DNA from: Nocardia arthritidis NBRC 100137
GTDB lineage: Bacteria > Actinomycetota > Actinomycetes > Mycobacteriales > Mycobacteriaceae
Length of the DNA stretch: 64,000 nt
NCBI RefSeq assembly: GCF_001612765.1
Contig: NZ_BDBB01000037.1
Coordinates: 1-64,000, forward strand
Reading direction: 5' to 3'
Positions 55,315 through 64,000 of the stretch are shown here, piece after piece; within the stretch, counting starts at the first letter, position 1; every line of letters begins with the position of its first letter. The position numbers and the translations under genes were made by a program. The notes under the pieces are model-generated. The model made no database searches and had not been told where the DNA came from. It saw nothing but the letters and a program-made list of their open reading frames with translations.

Positions 55315-56142
55315 TCAGAGCCGGTAGACGCGCCGCGCGTTGTCCGTGGTGATCTTCGCCAGTTCCAGCGGATCCTGGCCGCGCACTTCGGCCAGCGCCC
55401 GCACGGTGTACGGCAGGCAATACGGCTCGTTCGGCGCTCCGCGGAACGGATGCGGGGTCAGATACGGCGCGTCCGTCTCGACCAGGATCTGGTCGTCGGG
55501 CACCACCTTGGCCGCTTCGCGCAATTCGTGCGCGTTCTTGAAGCTCACCGTCCCGGAGAAGCTGAGGATGTAGCCCTCGGCCACGCAGGACAGCGCCATG
55601 TTCGTGTCCGAGGAGAAGCAGTGGAAGATCACCCGCTCCGGCGGGCCCTCGTCCAGCAGCACGGTGAGCAGGTCGTGATCGGCCTCGCGGTTGTGGATCA
55701 TGAGCGGCTTGCGGACCCGCTTGGCCAGGTCGATGTGCCAGCGGAAACCCTCGATCTGGGTCTCGATGTCGGCGCAGCCGTCCAGCTTGCCCGGCCAGTA
55801 GTAATCGAGGCCGGTCTCGCCGACAGCGACCACCCGCGGGTCGTCGGCCAAGCGCTCCAGCTCGGCCTTGGCGTCGTCGTCGAGTGCGTTCGCCCTGGTC
55901 GGATGCAGCGCGACGGCGGCGTACACGCGATCGTCCCAGTGCGCGGCCCGCACCGCCCACTGCGCGGCGGCCAGGTCGTCGGCGACGGTGACCACTCGGC
56001 CGACGCCGACCGAGGCGGCGCGATCGACGATCGCGGCGGTGGACGCCGCGTCGGTCGCTCCGCAGGCGTCCAGGTGGGTGTGCGCGTCCACGATCGGCGA
56101 CAGCGGCTCGGGCAGCTTCGGCGCGGGACGTCCCGCGCTCAT
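55315..56142 (-). CDS. tatD: TatD family metal-dependent hydrolase (DNase)
   Basis: A 275-residue TIM-barrel hydrolase. Metal ligands are in VDAHTHLDACG, the Glu of AVGETGLDYYW, His in MIHNREADHDLL, His in VIFHCFSSD and Asp in VETDAPYLTPHPF. Acts as a 3'-5' exonuclease in characterised members. Located upstream of rpfB in the conserved tatD-rpfB-ksgA order and divergent from metG, as in M. tuberculosis. Confidence 0.93.
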   Translation of the reverse strand: MSAGRPAPKLPEPLSPIVDAHTHLDACGATDAASTAAIVDRAASVGVGRVVTVADDLAAAQWAVRAAHWDDRVYAAVALHPTRANALDDDAKAELERLADDPRVVAVGETGLDYYWPGKLDGCADIETQIEGFRWHIDLAKRVRKPLMIHNREADHDLLTVLLDEGPPERVIFHCFSSDTNMALSCVAEGYILSFSGTVSFKNAHELREAAKVVPDDQILVETDAPYLTPHPFRGAPNEPYCLPYTVRALAEVRGQDPLELAKITTDNARRVYRL

Positions 56143-56240
56143 CGGCGGCCACCGCGCGGTGCGGACGCGCAGACCCGCGCATCGGCGCAGGGCATATTCA
56201 CGCGAGCGAAAGAATGCACGCGCATTACAGTAGACACACC

Positions 56241-57800
56241 ATGAGCGAAGCTGACCGCCCCGCCTTCTACATCACCACGGCCATCGCCTACCCGAACGGC
56301 GCGCCGCACATCGGGCATGCGTACGAGTACATCTCGGCCGACGCCATCGCCCGCTTCAAGCGCCTCGACGGTTACGACGTGTTCTTCATGACCGGCACCG
56401 ACGAACACGGCCAGAAGATGCAGCAGGCAGCGGCCGCCGAGGGCATCCCGGTGGAAGAGCTCTCGGCGCGCAACTCCGACGTGTTCGAGGCGATGGACAA
56501 GACGCTCGACATCTCCTTCGACCGGTTCATCCGCACCACCGACGCGGACCACCACGCCGCCAGCGTCGCCATCTGGGAGCGAATGCTGGCCAACGGCGAC
56601 ATCTACCTGGGCAACTACTCGGGCTGGTACTCGGTGCGCGACGAGGCGTTCTACACCGACGAGGAGACCACGGTGTTGGAGGACGGCACCCGCATCTCGA
56701 CCGAGTCCAAGACGCCGGTCACCTGGACCGAGGAGTCGAACTACTTCTTCCGGCTGTCGGCCTACCAGGACAAGCTGCTGGCGCTCTACGAGGAGCACCC
56801 GGAGTTCATCGCGCCCGCCACCCGGCGCAACGAGATCGTCAGCTACGTCAAGGCGGGCCTGAAGGACCTCTCCATCTCGCGCACCACCTTCGACTGGGGT
56901 GTGCCGGTGCCCGGCCATCCCGACCACGTGATGTACGTCTGGGTGGACGCGCTGACGAACTACATCACCGGCGTCGGCTTCCCCGACACCTCCTCCGCCG
57001 CCTTCGGCAAGTTCTGGCCCGCCGACGTGCACATCATCGGCAAGGACATCACGCGGTTCCACACGGTGTACTGGCCCGCGTTCCTGATGTCGGCCGGTAT
57101 CGAGCTGCCCAAACGCGTGTTCGTGCACGGGTTCCTGTACAACAAGGGCGAGAAGATGTCCAAGTCGGTCGGCAACGTGGTCGACCCGCTGGAACTGGTC
57201 GAGAACTACGGTTTGGACGCGGTGCGCTTCTTCCTGCTGCGGGAGATCTCCTACGGCCAGGACGGCAGCTACAGCCACGAGGCCATCGTGGGCCGGATCA
57301 ACAGCGACCTGGCCAACGAGTTCGGCAATCTGGTGCAGCGCAGCACCAAGCTGGTCGCACGGGACTGCGGCGGCGTGGTGCCGACCCCCGGCGAGTTCAC
57401 CGATGACGACCGCGCCCTGCTGGATCTGGCGGGCGGTCTGCTGGAGCGTTGCCGGGCCGAGTTCGACGCGCAGCAGATGCATCTCGCGCTGGAGGCGATC
57501 TGGCTGACCCTGGGCGAGACCAACCGGTATTTCTCCGCGCAGGCGCCGTGGGCGCTGGCGAAGTCCGGTACGCCGGAGGATCTCGCCCGCGAGGCGACCG
57601 TGCTGTACGTGACGCTGGAGGTGCTGCGCATCGTCGCGATCCTGGTGCAGCCGGTGCTGCCGGGGTCGGCGGGCCGCATCCTCGACCAGCTGGGGCAACA
57701 GAGCCGGACGTTCGCCGATATCGCGACCCCGATCGAGCCCGGGCTGACGCTGCCCGCGCCGGAACCGGTGTTCCCCAAGTACATCGAACCGAAGGACTGA
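56241..57800 (+). CDS. metG: methionyl-tRNA synthetase
   Basis: A 519-residue class I aminoacyl-tRNA synthetase. The PHIGH motif is at residues 22-26, the connective peptide lacks the zinc cysteines (the short type), 'DWGVPVPGHPDHVMYVWVDAL' holds the methionine pocket in pieces, and KMSKS is at 305-309. The anticodon-binding helical domain ends the protein without a C-terminal dimerisation domain. The ATG at 56241 is chosen because MSEADRPAFYITTAIAYPNG starts the conserved region. Confidence 0.96.
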   Translation: MSEADRPAFYITTAIAYPNGAPHIGHAYEYISADAIARFKRLDGYDVFFMTGTDEHGQKMQQAAAAEGIPVEELSARNSDVFEAMDKTLDISFDRFIRTTDADHHAASVAIWERMLANGDIYLGNYSGWYSVRDEAFYTDEETTVLEDGTRISTESKTPVTWTEESNYFFRLSAYQDKLLALYEEHPEFIAPATRRNEIVSYVKAGLKDLSISRTTFDWGVPVPGHPDHVMYVWVDALTNYITGVGFPDTSSAAFGKFWPADVHIIGKDITRFHTVYWPAFLMSAGIELPKRVFVHGFLYNKGEKMSKSVGNVVDPLELVENYGLDAVRFFLLREISYGQDGSYSHEAIVGRINSDLANEFGNLVQRSTKLVARDCGGVVPTPGEFTDDDRALLDLAGGLLERCRAEFDAQQMHLALEAIWLTLGETNRYFSAQAPWALAKSGTPEDLAREATVLYVTLEVLRIVAILVQPVLPGSAGRILDQLGQQSRTFADIATPIEPGLTLPAPEPVFPKYIEPKD

Positions 57801-57834
57801 TCGTTCCGGCCCGCGCCAAGCAGGCTGGAACGAT
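57800..57834 (+). terminator. hairpin terminator after metG
   Basis: ATCGTTCCGGCC (57800-57811) pairs with GGCTGGAACGAT (57823-57834) with a single G-T wobble and an 11-nt loop. It begins at the metG stop codon itself. Confidence 0.85.
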
Positions 57835-58021
57835 AAGGCGCACAACACTTTCGCCGTGTTGCGCGGCACCATGCCCACGGGTGGATCCACCTGCCTTCCC
57901 ACCGTGGAATGCGTTGTCGGATAATGAAACACCGGTTCGCGGCCTGGCGACACCCCGGACCGTGTGCGATCGGTACGACGACGTTCCGTTCGGGATCGGT
58001 TCCGGCACAGAGAGGGCACAC

Positions 58022-58690
58022 ATGGGCCAGCAGCACGCGACGGCATCCGTTCACCGGTCCGGTTTCGCCGAGCGGCATCGGGCGGCACGCGAAGCCGTGC
58101 TCGCGTCGCAACGCGGCAGGCTGGTCGAGGCGATGGTGAAGTCCGTGGACAGCAAGGGCTATCCGGCCACCACGCTCACCGACATCGTGGCCACGGCCAG
58201 GGTTTCGCGCACCACCTTCTACGACCATTTCGCCAACAAAGAGGAGTGCTTCGCCGAGGCGGTGCACACCGGGGTCGACATCGTCGCGACCCGGATCGCC
58301 GAGGAACTCGCCCAGTTGCCGCCGGACGCCGACGCCTACGCGAAGATCGAATCCATCGTGGTGACCTTCTGCCGGACCGTCGCCACCGAGCCGGATTTCG
58401 CCCGGCTGGTGCTGGTGGAGTCGTTCAAGGTGAACCAGGAGGCCGTCGGCTACCGCGACCTGGCCGTCGACCGCTTCGCCCAGCTGTATCGGGTGTTCTA
58501 CGACCAGGCGCGCGAGGCGGACCCGGCGCTGCCGGAACTCTCCGATGGGCTCATCGCCCTGATCCCGGACGCGATCGGCGAACGGACGCGGCGGGTCATC
58601 GTCTCCGACGGACCCGCGCGGGTGCCGGATCTGGCGCCGCTTTTCGTCGAGTTCGTCATGACCGCCCTCGGGTTGGCGGTTCCGTCCTGA
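58022..58690 (+). CDS. TetR family regulator
   Basis: A 222-residue regulator. Residues 1-25 are a polar extension, then ASQRGRLVEAMVKSVDSKGY, TTLTDIVATARVSRTTFYDH and FANKEECFAEA form the HTH. The layout resembles TetR proteins that sense fatty acyl or lipid compounds. No divergent partner gene: metG lies upstream on the same strand after a terminator, so the gene has its own promoter. Target unknown. Confidence 0.87.
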   Translation: MGQQHATASVHRSGFAERHRAAREAVLASQRGRLVEAMVKSVDSKGYPATTLTDIVATARVSRTTFYDHFANKEECFAEAVHTGVDIVATRIAEELAQLPPDADAYAKIESIVVTFCRTVATEPDFARLVLVESFKVNQEAVGYRDLAVDRFAQLYRVFYDQAREADPALPELSDGLIALIPDAIGERTRRVIVSDGPARVPDLAPLFVEFVMTALGLAVPS

Positions 58691-58730
58691 ACACCGCGAC
58701 TGCCGTGCCGGCCTTCCGCTGTGCGCGGCA

Positions 58731-58760
58731 GGTACCCCACCGGCGGTCCGGTGAGGTACC
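58731..58760. terminator. bidirectional hairpin between TetR and PEP-mutase-family genes
   Basis: GGTACCCCACCGG (58731-58743) pairs with CCGGTGAGGTACC (58748-58760) with one mismatch and a 4-nt loop. It lies 40 bases after the TetR stop and 11 bases after the opposing gene's stop. Confidence 0.82.
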
Positions 58761-58771
58761 TGGCGCGGGTC

Positions 58772-59536
58772 TCACTTCCAGCGGTCGAGCAAGGTCTCGA
58801 TCTCCTTGGTCAGCACGGCCTGCAAGAAGGGGCCGAAGGTGATCCGTGCGACGCCCTGCTCGGCGAGTGCGGCCTTGTCGGCCTGGTCCGGCGCGACGGT
58901 GGCGCTGATCGGCAGCGGCAGCTCACCGGTCAGGCGGCGCATGTCGGCCTCGGTGTGGCGGCCCACCGGGAACAGCACGTCCGCGCCCGCCTCGGCGGCC
59001 AGCTTCAGGCGCTCGATGGCGCGGTCGACGCGATCGGACGCCTCGCCGTCCTGACGCAGGAACAGATCGGTACGCGCGTTGATCACCAGGTGCACACCCG
59101 CCGCGTCGGCGGCCTTGCGCAGGCCGTGCACGAGGTCGGCGTGCTCTTGTGCCGCGCGCAGCCGCTTGCCCTCGCTGTGCACGGTGTCCTCGATGTTGAG
59201 CCCGATCGCACCCGCTTCCAGCAGCCCGTCGACCAGCCGGGCGGGCTCCTGCCCGTAGCCCGACTCGATGTCGACCGACACCGGCACGTCCACCGCCGCC
59301 GTGATCTGCCGTACCCGGGTCATCGACTCGTCGAACGTCATCTTCTCCCCGTCCTCGCGGCCGATCGAGTCGGCCAGCGGGTGACTGCCGACCGTCAAGG
59401 CCGGAAAGCCCGCCGCCACGGCGACCTTCGCGGACCAGGCGTCCCACACCGTGGGGAAGACTCCGGGGTCCCCCGGCACGTGCAATCCGAGAAACGTCGT
59501 GGCCTTGCTCTCCAGAGAAGTCATACCGATGATCAT
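58772..59536 (-). CDS. isocitrate lyase/PEP mutase family protein
   Basis: A 254-residue TIM-barrel enzyme related to methylisocitrate lyase, oxaloacetate decarboxylase-like and PEP-mutase proteins. WDAWSAKVAVAAGFPALTVGS replaces the family opening, and VDIESGYGQEPARLVDGLLE carries a metal-binding acid. GLNIEDTVHSEGKRL stands at the usual E-D position but lacks the KKCGH loop of true isocitrate lyases, so it is one of the small carboxyphosphonoenolpyruvate-mutase-like proteins whose substrate is undefined. Starts at ATG 59536 or 59524. Confidence 0.85.
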   Translation of the reverse strand: MIIGMTSLESKATTFLGLHVPGDPGVFPTVWDAWSAKVAVAAGFPALTVGSHPLADSIGREDGEKMTFDESMTRVRQITAAVDVPVSVDIESGYGQEPARLVDGLLEAGAIGLNIEDTVHSEGKRLRAAQEHADLVHGLRKAADAAGVHLVINARTDLFLRQDGEASDRVDRAIERLKLAAEAGADVLFPVGRHTEADMRRLTGELPLPISATVAPDQADKAALAEQGVARITFGPFLQAVLTKEIETLLDRWK

Positions 59537-59602
59537 GCCCGCCGCACCACTTCGGGTCGACCATGCGCGGCGGAGCGAAACCTCACAGGGAGGCGGTCGG
59601 GC

Positions 59603-60442
59603 CTACGGCGTGCGGCGCGCGGTGAGAACCGCGTCGTAGAGTTCGCGACGGGAAACGGCGTGGACGGCGGCGACCTCCGCGCAGGCGTCCTTGAGTCGGG
59701 CGCCCGCGGCGGTCAGTGATTCGACGGCGTCGACCAGGTCCGCGGGGTCGGCGGCGGAAGGCTGGGCGCCCGCGAGCACCACCGTGATCTCGCCGCGCGC
59801 GCCCTCGACGGCCCACTGGGCGAGTTCGGCCAGGGTGCCGCGCACGACTTCCTCGTAGGTCTTGGTCAGTTCTCGGCAGACGGCGGCGCGGCGGTCCGGA
59901 CCGAGGATCTCGACCGCGTCGGCCAGGCAGTCGGCGAGCCGGTGCGGCGCCTCGAAGAAGACGCAGGCCCGTGATTCGGCGGCCAGCGTGCGCAACCATT
60001 CCCGGCGCTGGCCGGATTTACGCGGCGGGAATCCGTCGAAGCAGAACCGTTCCACCGGCAAGGCCGACAGCGCGAGCGCCGTAGTCACCGCCGAGGGGCC
60101 GGGCAGGCAGGTCACCGGCAGATCGCGCTCGACGCACGCCGCCACCATGCGGTAGCCGGGATCGCTCACCGACGGCATGCCCGCGTCGGTGACCAGCAGC
60201 ACCGTGCGGCCGTCGGCGATCTCGTCGAGCAGCATCGGGATCCGCGCGGTCTCGACGTGGTCGTAGAAACTCACCACTCGGCCGGAGATCTCGACGCCGA
60301 GCGCCTTGGCCAGTGACCTGGTGCGCCGGGTGTCCTCGGCGGCCACCACGTCGGCGGTCGCCAGCGCCTCGCGCAGGCGCTGCGAGGCATCCCCGATGTC
60401 GCCCATCGGTGTCGCCGCGAGCACCAGCCTGCCGGTCGTCAC
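59603..60442 (-). CDS. rsmI: 16S rRNA (cytidine1402-2'-O)-methyltransferase
   Basis: A 279-residue SAM enzyme of the tetrapyrrole-methylase fold that methylates the ribose of C1402. Conserved strings: LAATPMGDIGDAS at the start, AEDTRRTRSLAK, LVTDAGMPSVSDPGYRMV, GPSAVTTALALSALP and CFDGFPPRKSGQRREWL, with ARGEITVVLAG near the C-terminus. GTG at 60442 gives the normal length. Divergent from pmt, as Rv1003/Rv1002c are in M. tuberculosis. Confidence 0.95.
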   Translation of the reverse strand: MTTGRLVLAATPMGDIGDASQRLREALATADVVAAEDTRRTRSLAKALGVEISGRVVSFYDHVETARIPMLLDEIADGRTVLLVTDAGMPSVSDPGYRMVAACVERDLPVTCLPGPSAVTTALALSALPVERFCFDGFPPRKSGQRREWLRTLAAESRACVFFEAPHRLADCLADAVEILGPDRRAAVCRELTKTYEEVVRGTLAELAQWAVEGARGEITVVLAGAQPSAADPADLVDAVESLTAAGARLKDACAEVAAVHAVSRRELYDAVLTARRTP

Positions 60443-60660
60443 TGTCGCTGTTCCGCCTCTCCGAGTAGTCAGGCCGTACAAGTCGGGTGTCGAAGGATCG
60501 CGTTCAGATCCTGCGTGGGGTGCTGCGCGAGGTCCGGGCGTACCCGATGAGTTACCCAGGTGCTGACGAAACCGTTTCGTAGCGTATTCCGGTCTCGGCG
60601 AAACCACCCAACGCGTACGGCCTGAACACCCGGAGAGGCGGCACAGCATACGATCGGGGC

Positions 60661-62286
60661 GTGACCCAGGTGACCGACCAGCGCGCGACCGCACGGTTCG
60701 GAACCGTGCCCTCCTGGTCGAGCCCGGGCCCGCTGCGGCCGCCGCCGGACTTCGGGCCTGACGACCGCCTGCGCGGCTGGCTGGTGACGGCGTTCCTCAC
60801 CGCGATCGCGGCGGTGACCCGATTCACGATGCTCAACTACCCGACCGACGCCGGCACACCGGTGTTCGACGAGAAGCACTACGCCCCGCAGGCCTGGCAG
60901 ATGCTCACCGGCGGCTGGGTGGAGGACAACCCCGGCTACGGGCTGGTGGTGCATCCTCCGGTCGGCAAGCAGTTCATCGCGATCGGCGAGGCGATATTCG
61001 GCTACAACGGCTGGGGCTGGCGCTTCACCGCCGCGCTGGCCGGAACCGTGCTGGTGCTGCTGGTGATCCGGATCGTGCGCCGGATGGCGCGCTCCACCCT
61101 GATCGGCGCGATCGCGGGCATCCTGCTGATCGCCGACGGGCTCACCTTCGTCTCCTCGCGCATCGGCATGCTCGACATCTTCATGGGGTTGTTCGTCACC
61201 GCCGCGTTCGGTTGCCTGATCGTCGACCGCGACGAGGTCCGCGCCCGGTTCGCCCGCGCGGACGCCGACGGCCGGATCGGCGTGACGGCCTGGGGGCCGC
61301 GCCTCGGGGTGCGCTGGTGGCGCTTCGGCGCGGGCGTGCTGCTCGGCCTGGCCTGTGGAACCAAATGGTCCGGCGTCTATTTCATCGCCGCCTTCGGCCT
61401 GCTGAGCGTCTACTACGATCTCGCCGCGCGACGCGACTACGGGGTGCGCCGTCCCTGGCTCGGCGTCGCGCTGCGCGATATCGGGCCCGCGCTCTACGCG
61501 CTGGTCCTCGTGCCCCTCGGCGTCTATCTGGCCGGCTACTGGGCCTGGTTCACGAGCGAGACGGGCGTGTACCGGTACATGCCCGGCAATCCGTCCGCGC
61601 CGACCGACCCGATCGGTACCGGCGGATTCTGGTCGCATGTGGTGCCGGGCGCGCTGCGTTCGCTCTGGTACTTCAACGCCAGGTCGCTGGAATTCCACAC
61701 GGAGCTGACCAATTCGGCGGGCAACCATCACCCGTGGGAATCCAAACCGTGGACCTGGCCCATGGGTCTGCGCCCGATGCTGTACTACTACGCCGACAGC
61801 GGCGTCACCGGTTGCGGCCAGACGCAATGCGTGAAGGCGGTGATGCTGATCGGGACGCCCGCCATCTGGTGGGTCGCGGGTCCGGTACTGGCCTGGATGC
61901 TGTGGCGCGTCGTAACCCGTCGCGATTGGCGCTACGGCGCGGTGCTGGTCGGTTACGGCGCCGCGCTGCTGCCCTGGTTCGCCACGCTCGACCGGCAGAT
62001 GTACTACTTCTACGCCGTCCCGATGGCCCCTTTCCTGGTGATGGGCGTGGCGCTGGCGCTCGGCGACGTGCTCGGCCCGGCGCACCCGAGCACTATTCCG
62101 CGCAGCCCCGCCGGGACCTATCTACCCGCCCCGCCGAACGAACGGCGCAGCCTCGGACTGCTCGCGGTCTGTCTCTACCTGGGCCTGGTTATCGCCAACT
62201 TCATCTGGCTCTGGCCGATTCTCACCGCCCTGCCGATCACCCCCGGCAATTGGCACGACCATCTCTGGTTGCCGAGCTGGCGGTAA
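60661..62286 (+). CDS. pmt: polyprenyl-phosphate-mannose:protein O-mannosyltransferase
   Basis: A 541-residue GT39 membrane glycosyltransferase that O-mannosylates secreted proteins. The first extracytoplasmic loop has the acidic pair in VFDEKHYAPQAWQM (about residue 69) and VHPPVGKQFIAIGEAIFGYN. About ten further membrane segments follow, with SNxxEFHTEL-like ARSLEFHTEL and SKPWTWPMGLRPM in the second large loop. GTG start at 60661. It ends four bases before the opposing GntR gene. Equivalent to M. tuberculosis Rv1002c. Confidence 0.94.
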   Translation: MTQVTDQRATARFGTVPSWSSPGPLRPPPDFGPDDRLRGWLVTAFLTAIAAVTRFTMLNYPTDAGTPVFDEKHYAPQAWQMLTGGWVEDNPGYGLVVHPPVGKQFIAIGEAIFGYNGWGWRFTAALAGTVLVLLVIRIVRRMARSTLIGAIAGILLIADGLTFVSSRIGMLDIFMGLFVTAAFGCLIVDRDEVRARFARADADGRIGVTAWGPRLGVRWWRFGAGVLLGLACGTKWSGVYFIAAFGLLSVYYDLAARRDYGVRRPWLGVALRDIGPALYALVLVPLGVYLAGYWAWFTSETGVYRYMPGNPSAPTDPIGTGGFWSHVVPGALRSLWYFNARSLEFHTELTNSAGNHHPWESKPWTWPMGLRPMLYYYADSGVTGCGQTQCVKAVMLIGTPAIWWVAGPVLAWMLWRVVTRRDWRYGAVLVGYGAALLPWFATLDRQMYYFYAVPMAPFLVMGVALALGDVLGPAHPSTIPRSPAGTYLPAPPNERRSLGLLAVCLYLGLVIANFIWLWPILTALPITPGNWHDHLWLPSWR

Positions 62287-62290
62287 CGGC

Positions 62291-62662
62291 TCACCCTTCC
62301 AAAGCCGCCTGCACGTAACGCAGGGCCGTGGCGTCGTCCAATCCCAATCTGCGCACCGTCGCGACGTAGGCGGTAGCCGCGCGGCCCGCGACGTCGCGGG
62401 TGGGGTCACCGGACGACGCGATGAACGAGCCTTGCCTGCCCCGTGTTTCGACCACGCCGTCGGCCTCCAGCTCACGGTAGGCGCGCGCCACCGTGTTGGG
62501 CGCGAGGCCGAGTTGCGCGGCCAGGGCGCGGACGGTCGGGATCTTGGTTCCGGCCGTCAGCTCGCCGGAGCGCACCTGGGCGATGACGGCGAGGCGTAGC
62601 TGCTCGTAGGGCGGCACAGCGGATTCGTGGGAGACCGTGACGGTGAACATGCCCGCGCTCAC
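62291..62662 (-). CDS. GntR family regulator, YtrA-type
   Basis: A short (123-residue) GntR protein with a single winged HTH (PPYEQLRLAVIAQVRSGELT, then KIPTVRALAAQLGLAPNTVA and RAYRELEADGVVETRGRQGS) and only a small C-terminal part, the YtrA layout. YtrA-type regulators usually control ABC transporters; here none is adjacent. A GTG at 62662 overlaps the arcA stop (GTGA), and an ATG at 62650 is an alternative. Coupling to arcA suggests co-expression. Confidence 0.85.
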   Translation of the reverse strand: MSAGMFTVTVSHESAVPPYEQLRLAVIAQVRSGELTAGTKIPTVRALAAQLGLAPNTVARAYRELEADGVVETRGRQGSFIASSGDPTRDVAGRAATAYVATVRRLGLDDATALRYVQAALEG

Positions 62663-63915
62663 AAGTCGTCTCGGGACAGCGGGCAGGACAGGCAGCGAGG
62701 TCCGCCGCGGCCGGAGCCCAACTCGGAGCCGGGGATGCGCAGCACCTCGATGCCCGCGTCCTCCAGCCTGGCGTTGGTCATCTCGTTGCGCTCGTAGGCG
62801 ACCACCACGCCGGGAGCGAGGGCGAGGGTGTTGTTGCCGTCGTCCCACTGCTCGCGTTCGGCGGTGACCCCGTCCAGCCCCGTGTCGATCACCCGCAGCT
62901 TGCCGATGCCCATGGCCTCGGCGGCCGCGGGCAGGAACGGGTCCGGGCCGCTGATGCCGACCCGTCCGCTGCCGGACCGTCCGCCGTAATCGTCCTCCTT
63001 GCGAATCGTGAAGGCGCACAGCGACTCGCGCACCGCCGGGTACATCACGACGGCGTCCGCGTCGACCATGGTGCACACCGTGTCCAGGTGCATGGTCGCG
63101 CGGGTCTGCACGATCGGCACCACGAGCACGGTGTGGGCGAGGTCGTCGTCGAACAAGCTGCGCGCCAACGCTTCCGCACCCGCGGGTGAGGTGCGCTCCC
63201 CGACGCCCACCGCGACCACACCCTCCGACAACAGCAGCACGTCGCCACCTTCGATCGGAGCGGTATGCGATTCGTAGGCGCGGCGCACCCCGAGAAACCG
63301 GGGATGGAAGGCGTAGATGAGGTCGGTCAGCGAGGTCTCCCTGCCGCGGGCGGGCAGCGCGAGCGAGGTGATCGCGACACGCGGACCGACCCAGAACGAG
63401 GAGTCTCTGGTGAACAGCAGATTGGGCAGCGGATCGATGACGAAGTCGCCGCCATGGTGCATGCGGCGCACCAGCGAGGTGGCATCGGGCCCGAAGGGCA
63501 ACTCGTCGAAGGTCATTCCCGCCACCAGGATCTCGGCCAGTTCCGTGGCGGGCACACCGCGCAGGAATGCGGCCAGCTCGTCGGCCAGCGTGTGCCCGAG
63601 CCTGCGCGCGTCGACCGCGGCGGCGATGCCCTGGATGCGGGCGGCACCGCTGACCTCGATGGTTTCGGCGAGCAGGTCCGACAACAACAGCACCTCGGTG
63701 CCGCGGCCACGCAGGACTTCGGCGAAGGCGTCGTGCTCCTGCTGCGCGCGCTCCACCCAGGGGATGCCGTCGAACAGCAGCTGATCGTTGTTGCGCGGGG
63801 TAAGCCTGCGCAGCTCGTTGCCCGGCCGGTGCAGCAGCACCGTACGCAGCGTGCCGACTTCGGACGTCACGGCCAAGCGCGCACCCTCCTGCGCGGATAC
63901 AGCATCTGCTCCCAT
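62659..63915 (-). CDS. arcA: arginine deiminase
   Basis: A 418-residue amidinotransferase-fold hydrolase converting arginine to citrulline and ammonia. LRTVLLHRPGNELRRLTPRN opens the fold. MHHGGDFVIDPLPNLLFTRD, the catalytic Asp/Glu region and IEGGDVLLLSEG follow, then the catalytic His in TMHLDTVCTMVDAD and the nucleophile Cys in GGPRCLSCPLSRDDL at the end. The start is ATG 63915. Other ADI-pathway genes (arcB, arcC) are absent, as in M. tuberculosis where arcA (Rv1001) also sits alone near pmt. Confidence 0.95.
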   Translation of the reverse strand: MGADAVSAQEGARLAVTSEVGTLRTVLLHRPGNELRRLTPRNNDQLLFDGIPWVERAQQEHDAFAEVLRGRGTEVLLLSDLLAETIEVSGAARIQGIAAAVDARRLGHTLADELAAFLRGVPATELAEILVAGMTFDELPFGPDATSLVRRMHHGGDFVIDPLPNLLFTRDSSFWVGPRVAITSLALPARGRETSLTDLIYAFHPRFLGVRRAYESHTAPIEGGDVLLLSEGVVAVGVGERTSPAGAEALARSLFDDDLAHTVLVVPIVQTRATMHLDTVCTMVDADAVVMYPAVRESLCAFTIRKEDDYGGRSGSGRVGISGPDPFLPAAAEAMGIGKLRVIDTGLDGVTAEREQWDDGNNTLALAPGVVVAYERNEMTNARLEDAGIEVLRIPGSELGSGRGGPRCLSCPLSRDDL

Positions 63916-64000
63916 GATCAGACCGTAGTGCGCCGAGGCCCGGAGAGCACGGAATTCCCGGCTTCGGATGCCGATCGCCCGCGATCACCGAATCCGGTCC

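Overview
The window is high-GC actinobacterial chromosome, with many GTG and TTG starts and tight overlaps. It carries an ergothioneine cluster, an actinobacterial protein O-mannosyltransferase, an RpfB resuscitation factor and IdeR-type iron boxes. Gene order recalled from Mycobacterium tuberculosis (Rv1001 arcA to Rv1021 mazG) is recognisable, interrupted by insertions. This points to Mycobacteriales, most likely Nocardia or a close relative; the species cannot be named from the sequence alone.

Layout. 1-8.9 kb: two divergent transcription units share a 322-bp promoter region with two IdeR/DtxR-like boxes. Leftward is an Opp/Dpp-type ABC importer (lipoprotein plus permeases). Rightward are an Fe(II)/2-oxoglutarate hydroxylase, SbnB-, SbnH- and SbnA-like enzymes and a MATE exporter. 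This looks like an iron-controlled system that makes, exports and re-imports a small diaminopropionate-based metallophore, with no NIS synthetase or NRPS visible. 9.3-15.1 kb: GldA-like dehydrogenase, cAMP phosphodiesterase (Rv0805 type) convergent with a Stealth phosphotransferase, an iron-box flavodoxin, a PPOX protein and TerD. 15.1-17.6 kb: a scarred accessory stretch with a DUF6545-type membrane protein whose 3' end runs into a remnant of mazG, next to a gutted alpha-oxoamine synthase gene.

17.7-26.9 kb: backbone block mazG-mfd, two TetR genes, tRNA-Gln, glmU-prs and a strong terminator. 26.9-34.9 kb: small surface or unknown genes and the ergothioneine genes egtABCD with a divergent egtE-like gene. 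34.9-39.8 kb: TetR/PlsC, a Pks16-like acyl ligase, and a MarR regulator with an alpha/beta hydrolase; the TetR and MarR units have clear palindromic operators. 39.8-42.9 kb: pth-rplY and prfC. 42.9-48.6 kb: a SnoaL-like protein, a DUF4393-DUF445-DUF4393 membrane-linked cassette, and a TetR/SDR pair. 48.7-64 kb: ispE, a luciferase-like oxidoreductase, an ABC-F ATPase, copZ with a CsoR-type operator, ksgA-rpfB-tatD, metG, TetR, a PEP-mutase-family enzyme, rsmI, pmt, a GntR regulator and arcA.

How it works together: the backbone handles translation, RNA modification, cell-wall precursor supply and repair. The accessory parts deal with iron, copper, redox thiols and surface polymers, each with its own visible regulator or operator.
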